Below, one piece after another: positions 50,689-60,445 of a stretch of 64,000 nt of DNA (the stretch's first letter is position 1; each line of letters begins with the position of its first letter). Location: positions 434,001-498,000 of the forward strand of contig CAVZIE010000032.1 of NCBI GenBank assembly GCA_963775185.1, given 5' to 3'. This DNA is from JAPSGB01 sp963775185. GTDB lineage: Bacteria > Myxococcota_A > Polyangia > Polyangiales > Polyangiaceae. A model generated the notes under the pieces. It was not told the DNA's origin. It ran no database searches and saw only the letters and a list, made by a program, of their open reading frames with translations. The position numbers were made by a program, and so were the translations under genes.

Positions 50689-50713
50689 TGAAACCAGAAT
50701 GAAACATGTTCTA
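50689..50713 (-). promoter_or_regulatory. KstR-type operator of the TMEM254/fadE29/fadE28 operon
   Basis: TGAAACATGTTCTA on the plus strand at 50700-50713 (TAGAACATGTTTCA in gene direction). CATTCT then seven bases leads to ATG 50688. The divergent kdpD start is 150 bases away. Confidence 0.8.
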
Positions 50714-50740
50714 TTCGGGGACGCAAGCGCTGGCATTTGT

Positions 50741-50793
50741 TGCCGGTCCGGCGCGGAAAAGTCCGGGGCGCCTCGCGCGGTTCCGCGCCGGAC
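50741..50793. repeat. Inverted pair of the palindromic repeat
   Basis: TGCCGGTCCGGCGCGGAA (50741-50758) and inverted TTCCGCGCCGGAC (50781-50793) separate the steroid operon promoter from kdpD. Confidence 0.65.
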
Positions 50794-50823
50794 TTCTCGC
50801 CGTAATGGCCGCCGCAGGCGCAT

Positions 50824-50841
50824 CCTTGCAACTTCCTTGCA
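50824..50841 (+). promoter_or_regulatory. 11-bp-phased direct repeat upstream of kdpD
   Basis: CCTTGCAACTTCCTTGCA: two CCTTGCA units with an 11-base period, the spacing bound by OmpR/PhoB-type response regulators such as KdpE. It lies 25 bases before ATG 50866. Confidence 0.4.
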
Positions 50842-50865
50842 CTACGTGTGGCATGGCCATCTCGC

Positions 50866-53586
50866 ATGACGTCCGCTCGACCCGATCCCGACGCTCTGCT
50901 CCAACGCGTCCAAGCGGAGCAGCGCAAGCAGGTGCGCGGCAAGCTCACGATCTACTTTGGCTCCGCGCCGGGAGTCGGGAAGACGTTCGCGATGCTCGAC
51001 GAGGCGGGCTACAAGCGCGACGTCGACCGCCTGGACGTGGTTGCGGGGGTCGTCGAGACGCACGGCCGTTTCGAGACGACGACGCTGCTGGCTGGCTTCG
51101 AGCGTCTTCCAAGCAAGCAGATCGAGTACCGCGGCCGGACGGTCGAAGAGTTCGATCTCGACGCCGCGCTTGCGCGGCATCCCGGGCTCCTGCTGGTCGA
51201 CGAGCTCGCGCACACGAACGCCGAAGGCTCGCGCCATCCCAAGCGCTGGCAGGACGTCGAGGAGTTGCTCGACGCGGGGATCGACGTGTTCACGACGCTG
51301 AACGTACAGCACGTCGAGAGCTTGAACGACGTCGTCGCCCAGATCACCGGTGTCCGCGTACGGGAAACGGTCCCCGACTCGATCCTCGACGAGGCGGACG
51401 ACATCAAGCTCATCGACCTGCCACCCGAGAAGCTCCTCGAGCGGCTGCGCGACGGCAAGGTCTACATTCCGGAGCAGGCGGAACGCGCGCTCGAGAACTT
51501 CTTCCGCAAGGGCAACCTGATCGCATTGCGCGAGCTCGCGTTGCGCCGCACCGCCGAGCGCGTCGACGCCGAGATGGACGAGTACCGCCGCGCCCACGGC
51601 ATCGAACACGCGTGGGGGGCCGGCGACCACCTGCTGGTGTGCATCAGCCCGAGCCCGTACTCCGCGGATCTACTGCGCACCGGGCGTCGCACGGCTTCCG
51701 GGCTGCGCGCGCGATGGTACGCCGTGATGGTCGAGACGCCGGCGACGTTGCGCTTGCCGGCGGAGGACCGCGCGCGCGTCTCCGCGAACCTGCGGCTCGC
51801 CGAACAGCTCGGAGCGGAGACCGTGACACTGACCGGCGAGCGCGCCGCGGACGAGATCCTCGGCTTCGCGCGCGAGCACGACGTGACGAAGATCATCGTG
51901 GGAAAGCCCCGCTCGCGCAGCTTTCGCGATCGAGTCACGACTCCGTTCGTGGACGAGCTCATCCTCGGCAGCGGCAGCGAGATCGACGTGTACGTGACGT
52001 CCGGCGAGTCGGAGGGCCAGGCCGCCGCGGCGCCCCGCGCAAGGGCTGCCCGTCCGCAGCAGGCGGGAGGATACGCGACGGCAGCGGCGGCGATCGTCGC
52101 CGCGACCGGGGTCGGGTTCCTCTTCGGCCGGAACGATCTGCCGGACGTGGTGATGGTGTATCTGCTGAGCGTCGTCGTCGTGTCGATGCGATCCGGCTTC
52201 CGCGCCGCCGTCGTCGCGGCCACGCTGGGCGTGCTCACGTTCGATTTCTTCTTCGTTCCTCCCTTCTATACGTTCACCGTCGCGGACCTCCGCTACGTGG
52301 TTACCTTCGGGGTGATGCTTGTCGTCGCGCTGGTCATCACGGGGCTGACGCAGCGTGTGCGCGATCAGGCCGTGATCTCGCACCGCACCGAGCGCCGCAC
52401 CGCGACGCTGTATGCCATGAGCCGCGAGCTCGCCCGGACGCAGGGCGGCCGCGCGTTGCTGGAGGCCGCGACGAGCCACATCGAAGCCGCGCTGGAGTGC
52501 AAGGTTGCTCTGTTCCAGCGCGACGCGCAGGGCGCCCTTGCCGTCACCTACTCGACCCAGGGTCTGCCTCCCGCCGGGTCGCGCGAGCTCGGGTTGGCTG
52601 GTTGGGTCTGGTCGAACCGGCGCGAGGCAGGGCACGGGACGAGCACGGTGCCCGCGGACAGCGGCTACTACCTGCCGTTGATCGGGTCGGGCGGCGACGG
52701 GGAACCGATCGGCGTGCTCGGCTTCACCGCCGACGATCCCGAGCGTTTCAGCGATCCGGAGCAGTGCCGCCTCGCGGAGGCGTTCGCCGCGCAGCTGGCG
52801 ATGGCCATCGAACGCTCGACATTGGCGAGCGAGACGGAGCACGCCCGCGTTGTGGTCGAAACGGAGCGCCTGCGCAGCACGTTATTGAGCTCCGTGTCGC
52901 ACGATCTCAGGACGCCGCTCGCTGTCATGAAGGGCGCGGCGACCACGCTCGCTGACGACGAAGGGAGGCTTGCGCCAGCGACGCGTCGTGAGCTGATCGA
53001 GACGCTGATCGAGGAAACCAATCGTCTGGAGCGCTTGATCTCCAATGTGCTCGACATGACACGCCTGGAATCGGGCAAGGTCGTGATCAAGAAAGAGTGG
53101 CAGGCGGTCGAAGAAGTAGTCGGTGCGGCGCTCAATCGCGTCGAGGCTTTGCTCGGGAGTCGCGACGTCAAGACGCACGTCCCCGGTGACCTCCTCGCGC
53201 CATACGACGCCGTGCTGATCGAGCAGCTTCTCGTCAACTTGCTGGAGAATGCCGTCAAGCACACGCCGCCGAGCGCGGCGATCGAGATCGCTGCCCGTAG
53301 GGTCGGAGGCGAGGTCGAAATCGAGGTTTCCGACACGGGCCCTGGGCTCGCGCCCGGCGACGAGGAGCGCGTATTCGACAAGTTCTACCGCGGCGGCCCA
53401 CACGGCGCGCGCGGCCCGGGGGTCGGCCTCGGACTGGCGATCTGCCGAGCAATCGCGGCGGCCCACAGCGGTCGCATCCAGGCATCCACACGCCCCGGCG
53501 GTGGAAGCTCGTTCCGGTTTACGATTCCGGTGGAGGGGCTGCCGCCGGCAGGCGGTCTGCCCGAGCTCGTTGAGGCTGAAGCATGA
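50866..53586 (+). CDS. kdpD: KdpD osmosensitive K+ channel histidine kinase
   Basis: The 906-residue protein has all KdpD modules: KdpD domain with Walker A FGSAPGVGKTFAMLDEAGY and LLVDELAHTNAEGSRHPKR, a Usp-like region (DHLLVCISPSPYSADLLRTG), four membrane helices, a GAF-like region, HisKA with the phospho-acceptor His679 in SSVSHDLRTPLAVMKG, and the ATPase (NLLENAVKHTPPS, DTGPGLAPGDEERVF, GVGLGLAICRA). It senses K+ limitation and phosphorylates KdpE. I start it at ATG 50866; an in-frame GTG at 50848 adds six residues. It overlaps kdpE by four bases (ATGA). Confidence 0.93.
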   Translation: MTSARPDPDALLQRVQAEQRKQVRGKLTIYFGSAPGVGKTFAMLDEAGYKRDVDRLDVVAGVVETHGRFETTTLLAGFERLPSKQIEYRGRTVEEFDLDAALARHPGLLLVDELAHTNAEGSRHPKRWQDVEELLDAGIDVFTTLNVQHVESLNDVVAQITGVRVRETVPDSILDEADDIKLIDLPPEKLLERLRDGKVYIPEQAERALENFFRKGNLIALRELALRRTAERVDAEMDEYRRAHGIEHAWGAGDHLLVCISPSPYSADLLRTGRRTASGLRARWYAVMVETPATLRLPAEDRARVSANLRLAEQLGAETVTLTGERAADEILGFAREHDVTKIIVGKPRSRSFRDRVTTPFVDELILGSGSEIDVYVTSGESEGQAAAAPRARAARPQQAGGYATAAAAIVAATGVGFLFGRNDLPDVVMVYLLSVVVVSMRSGFRAAVVAATLGVLTFDFFFVPPFYTFTVADLRYVVTFGVMLVVALVITGLTQRVRDQAVISHRTERRTATLYAMSRELARTQGGRALLEAATSHIEAALECKVALFQRDAQGALAVTYSTQGLPPAGSRELGLAGWVWSNRREAGHGTSTVPADSGYYLPLIGSGGDGEPIGVLGFTADDPERFSDPEQCRLAEAFAAQLAMAIERSTLASETEHARVVVETERLRSTLLSSVSHDLRTPLAVMKGAATTLADDEGRLAPATRRELIETLIEETNRLERLISNVLDMTRLESGKVVIKKEWQAVEEVVGAALNRVEALLGSRDVKTHVPGDLLAPYDAVLIEQLLVNLLENAVKHTPPSAAIEIAARRVGGEVEIEVSDTGPGLAPGDEERVFDKFYRGGPHGARGPGVGLGLAICRAIAAAHSGRIQASTRPGGGSSFRFTIPVEGLPPAGGLPELVEAEA

Positions 53587-54278
53587 CGCAAGGTCCGCTG
53601 GTGCTGATTATCGAGGACGAGCTGCAGGTTCTCCGGTTCCTGCGCGCGACACTGGAAGCCCACGACTACCGCCTGTGCGAGACGACGAGCGGCAAGGAGG
53701 GCCTTGCGGCGGCAGCGACGCGCAACCCCGACGTGATCCTTCTGGACCTCGGTCTGCCGGACATCGACGGCCTCGAGGTGACGACGCGGCTGCGCGAGTG
53801 GACGCGCACGCCCATCATCGTCATCAGCGCACGCGGGCGCGACGAGGACAAGATCCGCGCCCTCGACGAAGGCGCCGACGACTACCTGACCAAACCGTTC
53901 AGCGCCGGCGAGCTGCTGGCGCGGATCCGCGTCGCGCTCCGTCACGTCGCCGACCGCGCAACCGATCGCGCCGACGCCGTCTTCGAGATCAGCGGCCTCC
54001 GTGTCGACCTCGCGCGCCGCCAGGTGTACGCCGGCGACAAGGAGGTCCATCTGACGCCGACCGAGTACAAGCTGCTCACGGTGCTCGTCCGCCACGCCGG
54101 CAAGGTCGTCACGCATCGCCAGCTGCTCAAGGAGGTGTGGGGCGCGGCGTACGTCGAGCACACGGGCTACCTCCGCGTCTTCATGGGACAACTGCGCCAC
54201 AAGCTCGAGCCCGACCCGGCGCGGCCCCGGTTCCTGATCAACGAACCGGGCGTTGGCTACCGCCTGAAGGACGAGTAG
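53583..54278 (+). CDS. kdpE: KdpE response regulator
   Basis: The 231-residue protein has a receiver domain (LVLIIEDELQVLRFLRA, phospho-acceptor Asp55 in VILLDLGLPDIDGLEV, IVISARGRDEDKIRALDEG, YLTKPFSAGEL) and an OmpR-type winged helix (LTPTEYKLLTVLVRHAGKVV, GYLRVFMGQLRHKLEPD, EPGVGYRLKDE). Phosphorylated KdpE activates the kdpFABC operon. Directly after kdpD in the same operon. Confidence 0.93.
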   Translation: MTQGPLVLIIEDELQVLRFLRATLEAHDYRLCETTSGKEGLAAAATRNPDVILLDLGLPDIDGLEVTTRLREWTRTPIIVISARGRDEDKIRALDEGADDYLTKPFSAGELLARIRVALRHVADRATDRADAVFEISGLRVDLARRQVYAGDKEVHLTPTEYKLLTVLVRHAGKVVTHRQLLKEVWGAAYVEHTGYLRVFMGQLRHKLEPDPARPRFLINEPGVGYRLKDE

Positions 54279-54284
54279 CGGAGA

Positions 54285-54302
54285 TTCCGCGCCGGACCGG
54301 CA
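54285..54302 (-). repeat. Palindromic repeat after kdpE
   Basis: TTCCGCGCCGGACCGGCA, exact core, seven bases after the kdpE stop. Confidence 0.75.
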
Positions 54303-54634
54303 ATCCATACGGAAAGCATGCGCCGACGGCTGTGCGGCGGGTCTGGCGTCGGTGATGTCGATGCGTCACGCCGCAGACCCGACGTACCCGTCGTGTGTGC
54401 CGCGCACTCCTTGCGCGGCGCGCAGCGTTGTGGGTCGTGGCCGTGCCGCTCGCGATGGGTTCGGCAATCGGTCCTCTGGTCGGCACGGCTCCAGAGCGCG
54501 CGCGGAACCCGCACCGTGTGGCGCGCGCGGCGGCGTGCGCTCGGGTTCGTGGCGCCTCCCCGCGACCGCGTCGCGGTCGGCTCGACCTGGACTTCGCGTG
54601 CGGGGTCGCATCGACGGACCAGCGCGAGGTCGCC
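54303..54634. other. Stretch with no confident gene
   Basis: Open frames exist on both strands but none has a recognisable family. A plus-strand frame at 54395-54649 has a signal-like start (ALLARRAALWVVAVPLAMG), which is weak evidence for a small exported protein. I see no other feature. Confidence 0.4.
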
Positions 54635-54650
54635 TTGACGCGTTCTTGAC
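54635..54650 (+). promoter_or_regulatory. TTGAC direct repeat (putative KdpE box)
   Basis: TTGACGCGTTCTTGAC: two TTGAC units 11 bases apart, upstream of the small membrane genes and the kdpF operon. A near copy is at 61178 before the porin gene and a weaker one at 60388. Confidence 0.4.
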
Positions 54651-54705
54651 GGGCGCGCGGGCAATCCGAGCGGAATCCCGACGTCGGGTTCACCAGACTG
54701 CGCGC

Positions 54706-55146
54706 ATGACGTCGCTGTGGTCAGCCTATCGAAGCCCTGCGCGGGCCGCGCTGGAAGCGAGAACGCCACCCAGCGCCGCGGATGCGGACCTGGTCCCGGT
54801 GGCGATCGTGCTGTGGCTCGCGGCGCTCGCGCGCGCGGCGGCGGCGTTCGCACGCCGGGAGACGTTCGGCCCGGACGCGACGCTCGCGCTCGCTGTGGCG
54901 ATCCTGATCCCCTTCGCGATTGTCCGGGGATGGCTCGGATCCTTACGAGATCGATACGCGGACCGGCATCGAAGTTGCAGAGCCCTGACGCGGGATGGGT
55001 CAAGTTGCGCATCGCCATGCTGGTCGCCGTCGTTGCCGTCATCGCGCTGGGCACGTGCCTCGCGCTCGGATGGCTCGGGACGCGCTGGGCGTCGGAGCCC
55101 GACGCGGCCGAGCGGGCCGCCATGGGACGGGCCTTGCGCGCCTTGA
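54706..55146 (+). CDS. Hypothetical small membrane protein upstream of kdpF
   Basis: The frame of 146 codons starts at ATG 54706, preceded by CAGACT six bases upstream. The first 85 residues contain one or two hydrophobic segments (DLVPVAIVLWLAALARAAAA, TLALAVAILIPFAIVRGWLG); the rest is Arg/Ser-rich and may be out of frame. No family recognised. A frame change around 54960 leading into the gene at 55017 is possible but not demonstrated. Confidence 0.4.
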   Translation: MTSLWSAYRSPARAALEARTPPSAADADLVPVAIVLWLAALARAAAAFARRETFGPDATLALAVAILIPFAIVRGWLGSLRDRYADRHRSCRALTRDGSSCASPCWSPSLPSSRWARASRSDGSGRAGRRSPTRPSGPPWDGPCAP

Positions 55147-55235
55147 TCGCTGTCGTGCTGGCGGTCGCCGCCGCAGGCGGTGCCTACGCCGCCTGTCAGG
55201 CGGGCCCGATTCCGCCGGCGCGGCCGGCACGTTGA
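55017..55235 (+). CDS. Hypothetical two-helix membrane protein, 72 residues
   Basis: ATG 55017 opens a protein with two hydrophobic helices (MLVAVVAVIALGTCLALGWL, then ALIAVVLAVAAAGGAYAACQ). It lies just before kdpF and could be a Kdp accessory peptide or the tail of the preceding frame. No family recognised. Confidence 0.45.
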   Translation: MLVAVVAVIALGTCLALGWLGTRWASEPDAAERAAMGRALRALIAVVLAVAAAGGAYAACQAGPIPPARPAR

Positions 55236-55275
55236 GCAATATCGAGCCACACGAGCACCAAGGAGAATTGAAACC

Positions 55276-55368
55276 GTGACGACGCTCTACTGGATAGGTC
55301 TCATCGTGGCGATCCTGCTGCTGTCCTACCTGATGTTCGCGATGTTGAAGCCGGAGTCGATGCAATGA
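55276..55368 (+). CDS. kdpF: KdpF, small subunit of the K+ pump
   Basis: The 30-residue peptide is one membrane helix, TLYWIGLIVAILLLSYLMFA, ending LKPESM, typical of KdpF, which stabilises the KdpFABC complex. GTG 55276 has AAGGAG about ten bases upstream. The following small gene starts inside its stop (ATGA). Confidence 0.85.
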   Translation: MTTLYWIGLIVAILLLSYLMFAMLKPESMQ

Positions 55369-55460
55369 GTGATCTCCTCTACCTGGTCCTCGGACTGGCC
55401 TGCTTCGGGCTGCTGCTCGCGCTGACCGAAGCGACCGCTCGCACGGAAACCAAGGAGTAA
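55365..55460 (+). CDS. Small membrane peptide between kdpF and kdpA
   Basis: The 31-residue peptide (DLLYLVLGLACFGLLLALTE, then ATARTETKE) is a single helix. Small open frames of this type occur beside kdpF in various proteobacteria. It overlaps kdpF by four bases and its GGAG serves kdpA. Confidence 0.6.
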   Translation: MSDLLYLVLGLACFGLLLALTEATARTETKE

Positions 55461-55469
55461 CGTGCTGCC

Positions 55470-57152
55470 ATGACCGCCATCCTGTTCGTCGTGCTCATCG
55501 TGGGCGCCACCGCGCTGCTGTCGTGGCCCCTGGGCCGCTACATGAAGTGGGCGATGGATCCCGGCGAAGGCGCCGGCACGGGCCGGCAGAAGCTCGACCG
55601 CCTGTTCGAGGCGATCGCCGGCAAGCTCGGCCGCGAGCAGCAGGGCTGGAAGAAGTACGTCGTCGCGATGCTGGCCTTCAACGTCGTGATGTTCGTCGTG
55701 ACGTTCAGCTTCATGGCGTTCCAGCAGCACCTGCCGCTGAACCCCGACGGCATGAAGGCGCTCACCGGCGACCTGATCTTCAACACGGCGGCTTCGTTCA
55801 CCTCGAACACCAATCTCCAGCACTATTCGGGCGAAGCCTCGATGAGCTACCTGTCGCAGCTCGGCGGCTTGATGTGGCTCCAGTTCGTCTCGGCGGCCAC
55901 CGGTGTGGCCGCGCTCGCCGCGCTCGCGCGCGGGCTCTCGGGCAAGAAGGAGCTCGGCAACTTCTTCGTGGACGTCCAGCGCGCGAGCTTCCTCGTGTTC
56001 CTGCCCGTCGCGGTCGTGGTCGCGCTCCTGTTCGTCGCCGGCGGCATGCCGATGACATTCCACGGCGCCGCCCATGCGACGACCCTGGAGGGAGCCCAGC
56101 AGATCATCGCGCGGGGTCCAGTCGCGGCATTCGTCGCGATCAAGCAGCTCGGCACGAACGGTGGCGGCTTCTTCGGACCGAACTGCACGCATCCCCTCGA
56201 GAACCCCTCGTTCTGGACCAACGCGGTCGCGATGATCTCGATCATCCTGATTCCGATGGCGTGCGTGTGGATGTTCGGGCGGATCGTCGGGCGCATGAAG
56301 CACGCGACCGTGATCTTCGCGGTCATGATGCTCCTGCTGCTCGTCAAGATCGGCGGCGCGGTGTGGTTCGAACAGGCGCCGACGCAGGCCTTCGCCCATC
56401 TTCCCATCGATCACCTCACCGCGAACCTGGAGGGCAAGGAGCTCCGGCTTGGCGCGACCACCGGACCGCTCTGGGCGGTCATCACCACGGCGACCAGCAA
56501 TGGTTCGGTCGGGGCGATGCACGACAGCCTGAACCCCATGACCGGCGTCTTCCCGATGATCGGCATGTGGCTCAACGCGACCTTCGGCGGCGTCGGCGTC
56601 GGGATGATCAACATGTTCATCTACATCATCCTCGCGGTGTTCATCTCGGGGATGATGGTGGGTCGCACTCCGGAGTACCTGAACCGCCGGGTGGAGGCTC
56701 GCGAGGTCAAGCTCGGCGATGGTCGCGCTGCTGGCGCACGCGTTCTTCATCCTCGTGGGGACCGCCATCTTCGCCGTGTCGCACTGGGGGATCGGCCACG
56801 CTCAACAACGCCGGACCCGCACGGCTTCAGCGAGATGCTCTACGAGTTCAGCTCGGCGAGCGCCAACAACGGTTCCGGGTTCGAGGGCCTCGGCGACAAC
56901 ACCGTGCCCTGGAACGTCGCGACCGGCATCATGATGCTGCTGGCGCGGTTCATTCCCATCATCCTGCCGCTGGCGATCGCGGGCTCGCTCGCGTCCAAGA
57001 AGGCGACAGCGCAGTCCGCCGGAACGCTCGGCGTCCAGGATGCCACCTTCGGCGTCATGCTGACGGCGACGATCATCGTCGTCGGGGCGCTCACGTTCTT
57101 CCCCGCCGCCGCCCTCGGCCCCATCGCCGAGCATCTCAAGTTCATGCTGTAG
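55470..57152 (+). CDS. kdpA: KdpA, K+-translocating subunit, with a short out-of-frame segment
   Basis: The protein has the KdpA pore motifs: FNTAASFTSNTNLQHYSGE, QLGTNGGGFFGPNCTHPLEN, ATSNGSVGAMHDSLNPMTG, SSASANNGSGFEGLG. It forms the K+ selective channel of the pump. The frame is open from ATG 55470 to TAG, but between about 56715 and 56819 the text is not KdpA-like; three single-base surpluses (near 56715, 56794, 56819) put the correct residues (ALLAHAFFILVGTAIFAVSH, then NNAGP and HGFSEMLYEF) in other frames and cancel out. Corrected length is about 559 residues. Confidence 0.9.
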   Translation: MTAILFVVLIVGATALLSWPLGRYMKWAMDPGEGAGTGRQKLDRLFEAIAGKLGREQQGWKKYVVAMLAFNVVMFVVTFSFMAFQQHLPLNPDGMKALTGDLIFNTAASFTSNTNLQHYSGEASMSYLSQLGGLMWLQFVSAATGVAALAALARGLSGKKELGNFFVDVQRASFLVFLPVAVVVALLFVAGGMPMTFHGAAHATTLEGAQQIIARGPVAAFVAIKQLGTNGGGFFGPNCTHPLENPSFWTNAVAMISIILIPMACVWMFGRIVGRMKHATVIFAVMMLLLLVKIGGAVWFEQAPTQAFAHLPIDHLTANLEGKELRLGATTGPLWAVITTATSNGSVGAMHDSLNPMTGVFPMIGMWLNATFGGVGVGMINMFIYIILAVFISGMMVGRTPEYLNRRVEAREVKLGDGRAAGARVLHPRGDRHLRRVALGDRPRSTTPDPHGFSEMLYEFSSASANNGSGFEGLGDNTVPWNVATGIMMLLARFIPIILPLAIAGSLASKKATAQSAGTLGVQDATFGVMLTATIIVVGALTFFPAAALGPIAEHLKFML

Positions 57153-57169
57153 CGGTTGAAGAGGAAGCC

Positions 57170-57733
57170 ATGCAAACACTCATTGCAAGTCTGCGGATCG
57201 CGATTGCGACGCTGCTCGTCTGCGTCGCGGGCTATGCGCTCGCCATCTACGGCGTGGCGCAAGCGGCCACGCCCGCCACGGCGGAGGCGTCGCTCGTGAC
57301 GCTTGCCGGCGGCAAGGTCGTGGGCAGCCGCCTGGTCGCGCAGAACTTCGAGAAGCCCGGATACTTCTGGCCTCGGCCGTCCGCCGCCGACTACAACGCG
57401 TCGGGCGCCGCCGGCAGCAACAAGTCGCCGACAAGCCCGGACCTCACCGAGCGCGCGACGAAGACCGTCGCGCGGTACGGCGCGACGGCCGGAAGCCCGC
57501 TCCCGGCGGACCTGGCGGCGGCCTCCGGCAGCGGGCTCGACCCCGACATCACGAAGAGCGGAGCGCGCTACCAGGCGCCGCGCGTGGCGAAGGCGCGCGG
57601 CGTGCCCGTCGCGCAGGTCGAGGCGCTCATCGCCAAGCACACGTACGCGCCGGGCGGTCCGCTCACACCGGATCGACTGGTCAATGTCCTCGAGCTGAAC
57701 CTCGCGCTCGATCGCGAGATCCCCGCGCACTGA
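57170..57733 (+). CDS. kdpC: KdpC, K+-pump subunit
   Basis: The 187-residue protein has an N-terminal membrane helix (RIAIATLLVCVAGYALAIYG) and the KdpC domain: GSRLVAQNFEKPGYFWPRPS, YNASGAAGSNKSPTSPDL, DPDITKSGARYQAPRVAKAR, GVPVAQVEALIAKHT. KdpC is the accessory subunit of the P-type K+ ATPase. It lies between kdpA and kdpB, reversing the usual kdpB-kdpC order. Confidence 0.93.
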   Translation: MQTLIASLRIAIATLLVCVAGYALAIYGVAQAATPATAEASLVTLAGGKVVGSRLVAQNFEKPGYFWPRPSAADYNASGAAGSNKSPTSPDLTERATKTVARYGATAGSPLPADLAAASGSGLDPDITKSGARYQAPRVAKARGVPVAQVEALIAKHTYAPGGPLTPDRLVNVLELNLALDREIPAH

Positions 57734-57748
57734 CGGACGAACAAGAAG

Positions 57749-59938
<2,190 letters not shown>

Positions 59939-59950
59939 GCGCCCCTCGCG

Positions 59951-60370
59951 ATGAACGTCGCCTTCTTCCTGACCCCGAAGAGCGAGGTCGTGTGGGTGCG
60001 CGCCGAGGGGACGCTGGATGAAGCGATCGAGCGCCTGCGCCGGAGCGGCTACGCCGCGGTGCCGGTGCTCGACGACGCCGGGCGGTATGTCGGAACGCTG
60101 AGCGAGGGCGACGTGCTCTGGCATCTGCTCGACGCCGGCGAAGGCTGGAGCGTGACCGCGCGCCGGACGCCGGTCTTCGAAGTTGCGAAGCGTGCGCGGA
60201 ACCTACCCGTGCACATCGACGCGGAGGTGGAAGCGCTCATCGCACGCGCTTCCGACCAGAACTTCGTGCCCGTGCTCGACGATCGGGACGTCTTCATCGG
60301 CATCGTGCCGCGCAAGGCAATCATCGAGCGCTGCGCGCGTCCCGCGGCGACAGCCCGAACGCAATCCTGA
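59951..60370 (+). CDS. CBS-domain pair protein
   Basis: The 139-residue protein has two CBS motifs: AIERLRRSGYAAVPVLDDAG, GTLSEGDVLWHLLD, and a second half with PVLDDRDVFIGIVPRKAIIE. CBS pairs bind adenosine nucleotides. Its position 12 bases after kdpB suggests it senses a nucleotide linked to K+ homeostasis (possibly c-di-AMP), but that is inference. Confidence 0.85.
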   Translation: MNVAFFLTPKSEVVWVRAEGTLDEAIERLRRSGYAAVPVLDDAGRYVGTLSEGDVLWHLLDAGEGWSVTARRTPVFEVAKRARNLPVHIDAEVEALIARASDQNFVPVLDDRDVFIGIVPRKAIIERCARPAATARTQS

Positions 60371-60387
60371 CGACGAGCGCTCGCGTC

Positions 60388-60420
60388 TTGACGGCACGCT
60401 CACTGCGGTTGCCGTAGGGT
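60388..60420 (+). promoter_or_regulatory. Putative promoter with TTGAC half-box and TAGGGT -10
   Basis: TTGAC at 60388-60392 and TAGGGT at 60415-60420. The distance from box start to -10 (27 bases) is the same as in the porin promoter at 61178, which suggests shared regulation. The second half-box (CTCAC) is weak. Confidence 0.35.
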
Positions 60421-60445
60421 CGGCAGGAACACCCGCGGCCAGTGG

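Noticed and set aside
6388..50713. Longer gene starts beginning inside the operators (N terminus MFYSG or MFQ...)
   Set aside because: The same few residues appear before unrelated proteins only because the operator contains ATG. Family alignment and the downstream ATG/GTG codons place the real starts after the operator.
27685..56620. Other ACATGTTC matches (near 27688, 39302 and 56610)
   Set aside because: They lie inside coding sequence (fadD3, ltp3, kdpA), lack the flanking bases TAG.../...TCA and have no promoter position.
55470..57152. Calling kdpA a pseudogene
   Set aside because: The frame is open to the normal end, and the three shifts cancel; the rest of the kdp operon is intact, so an artefact or tolerated change is more likely.
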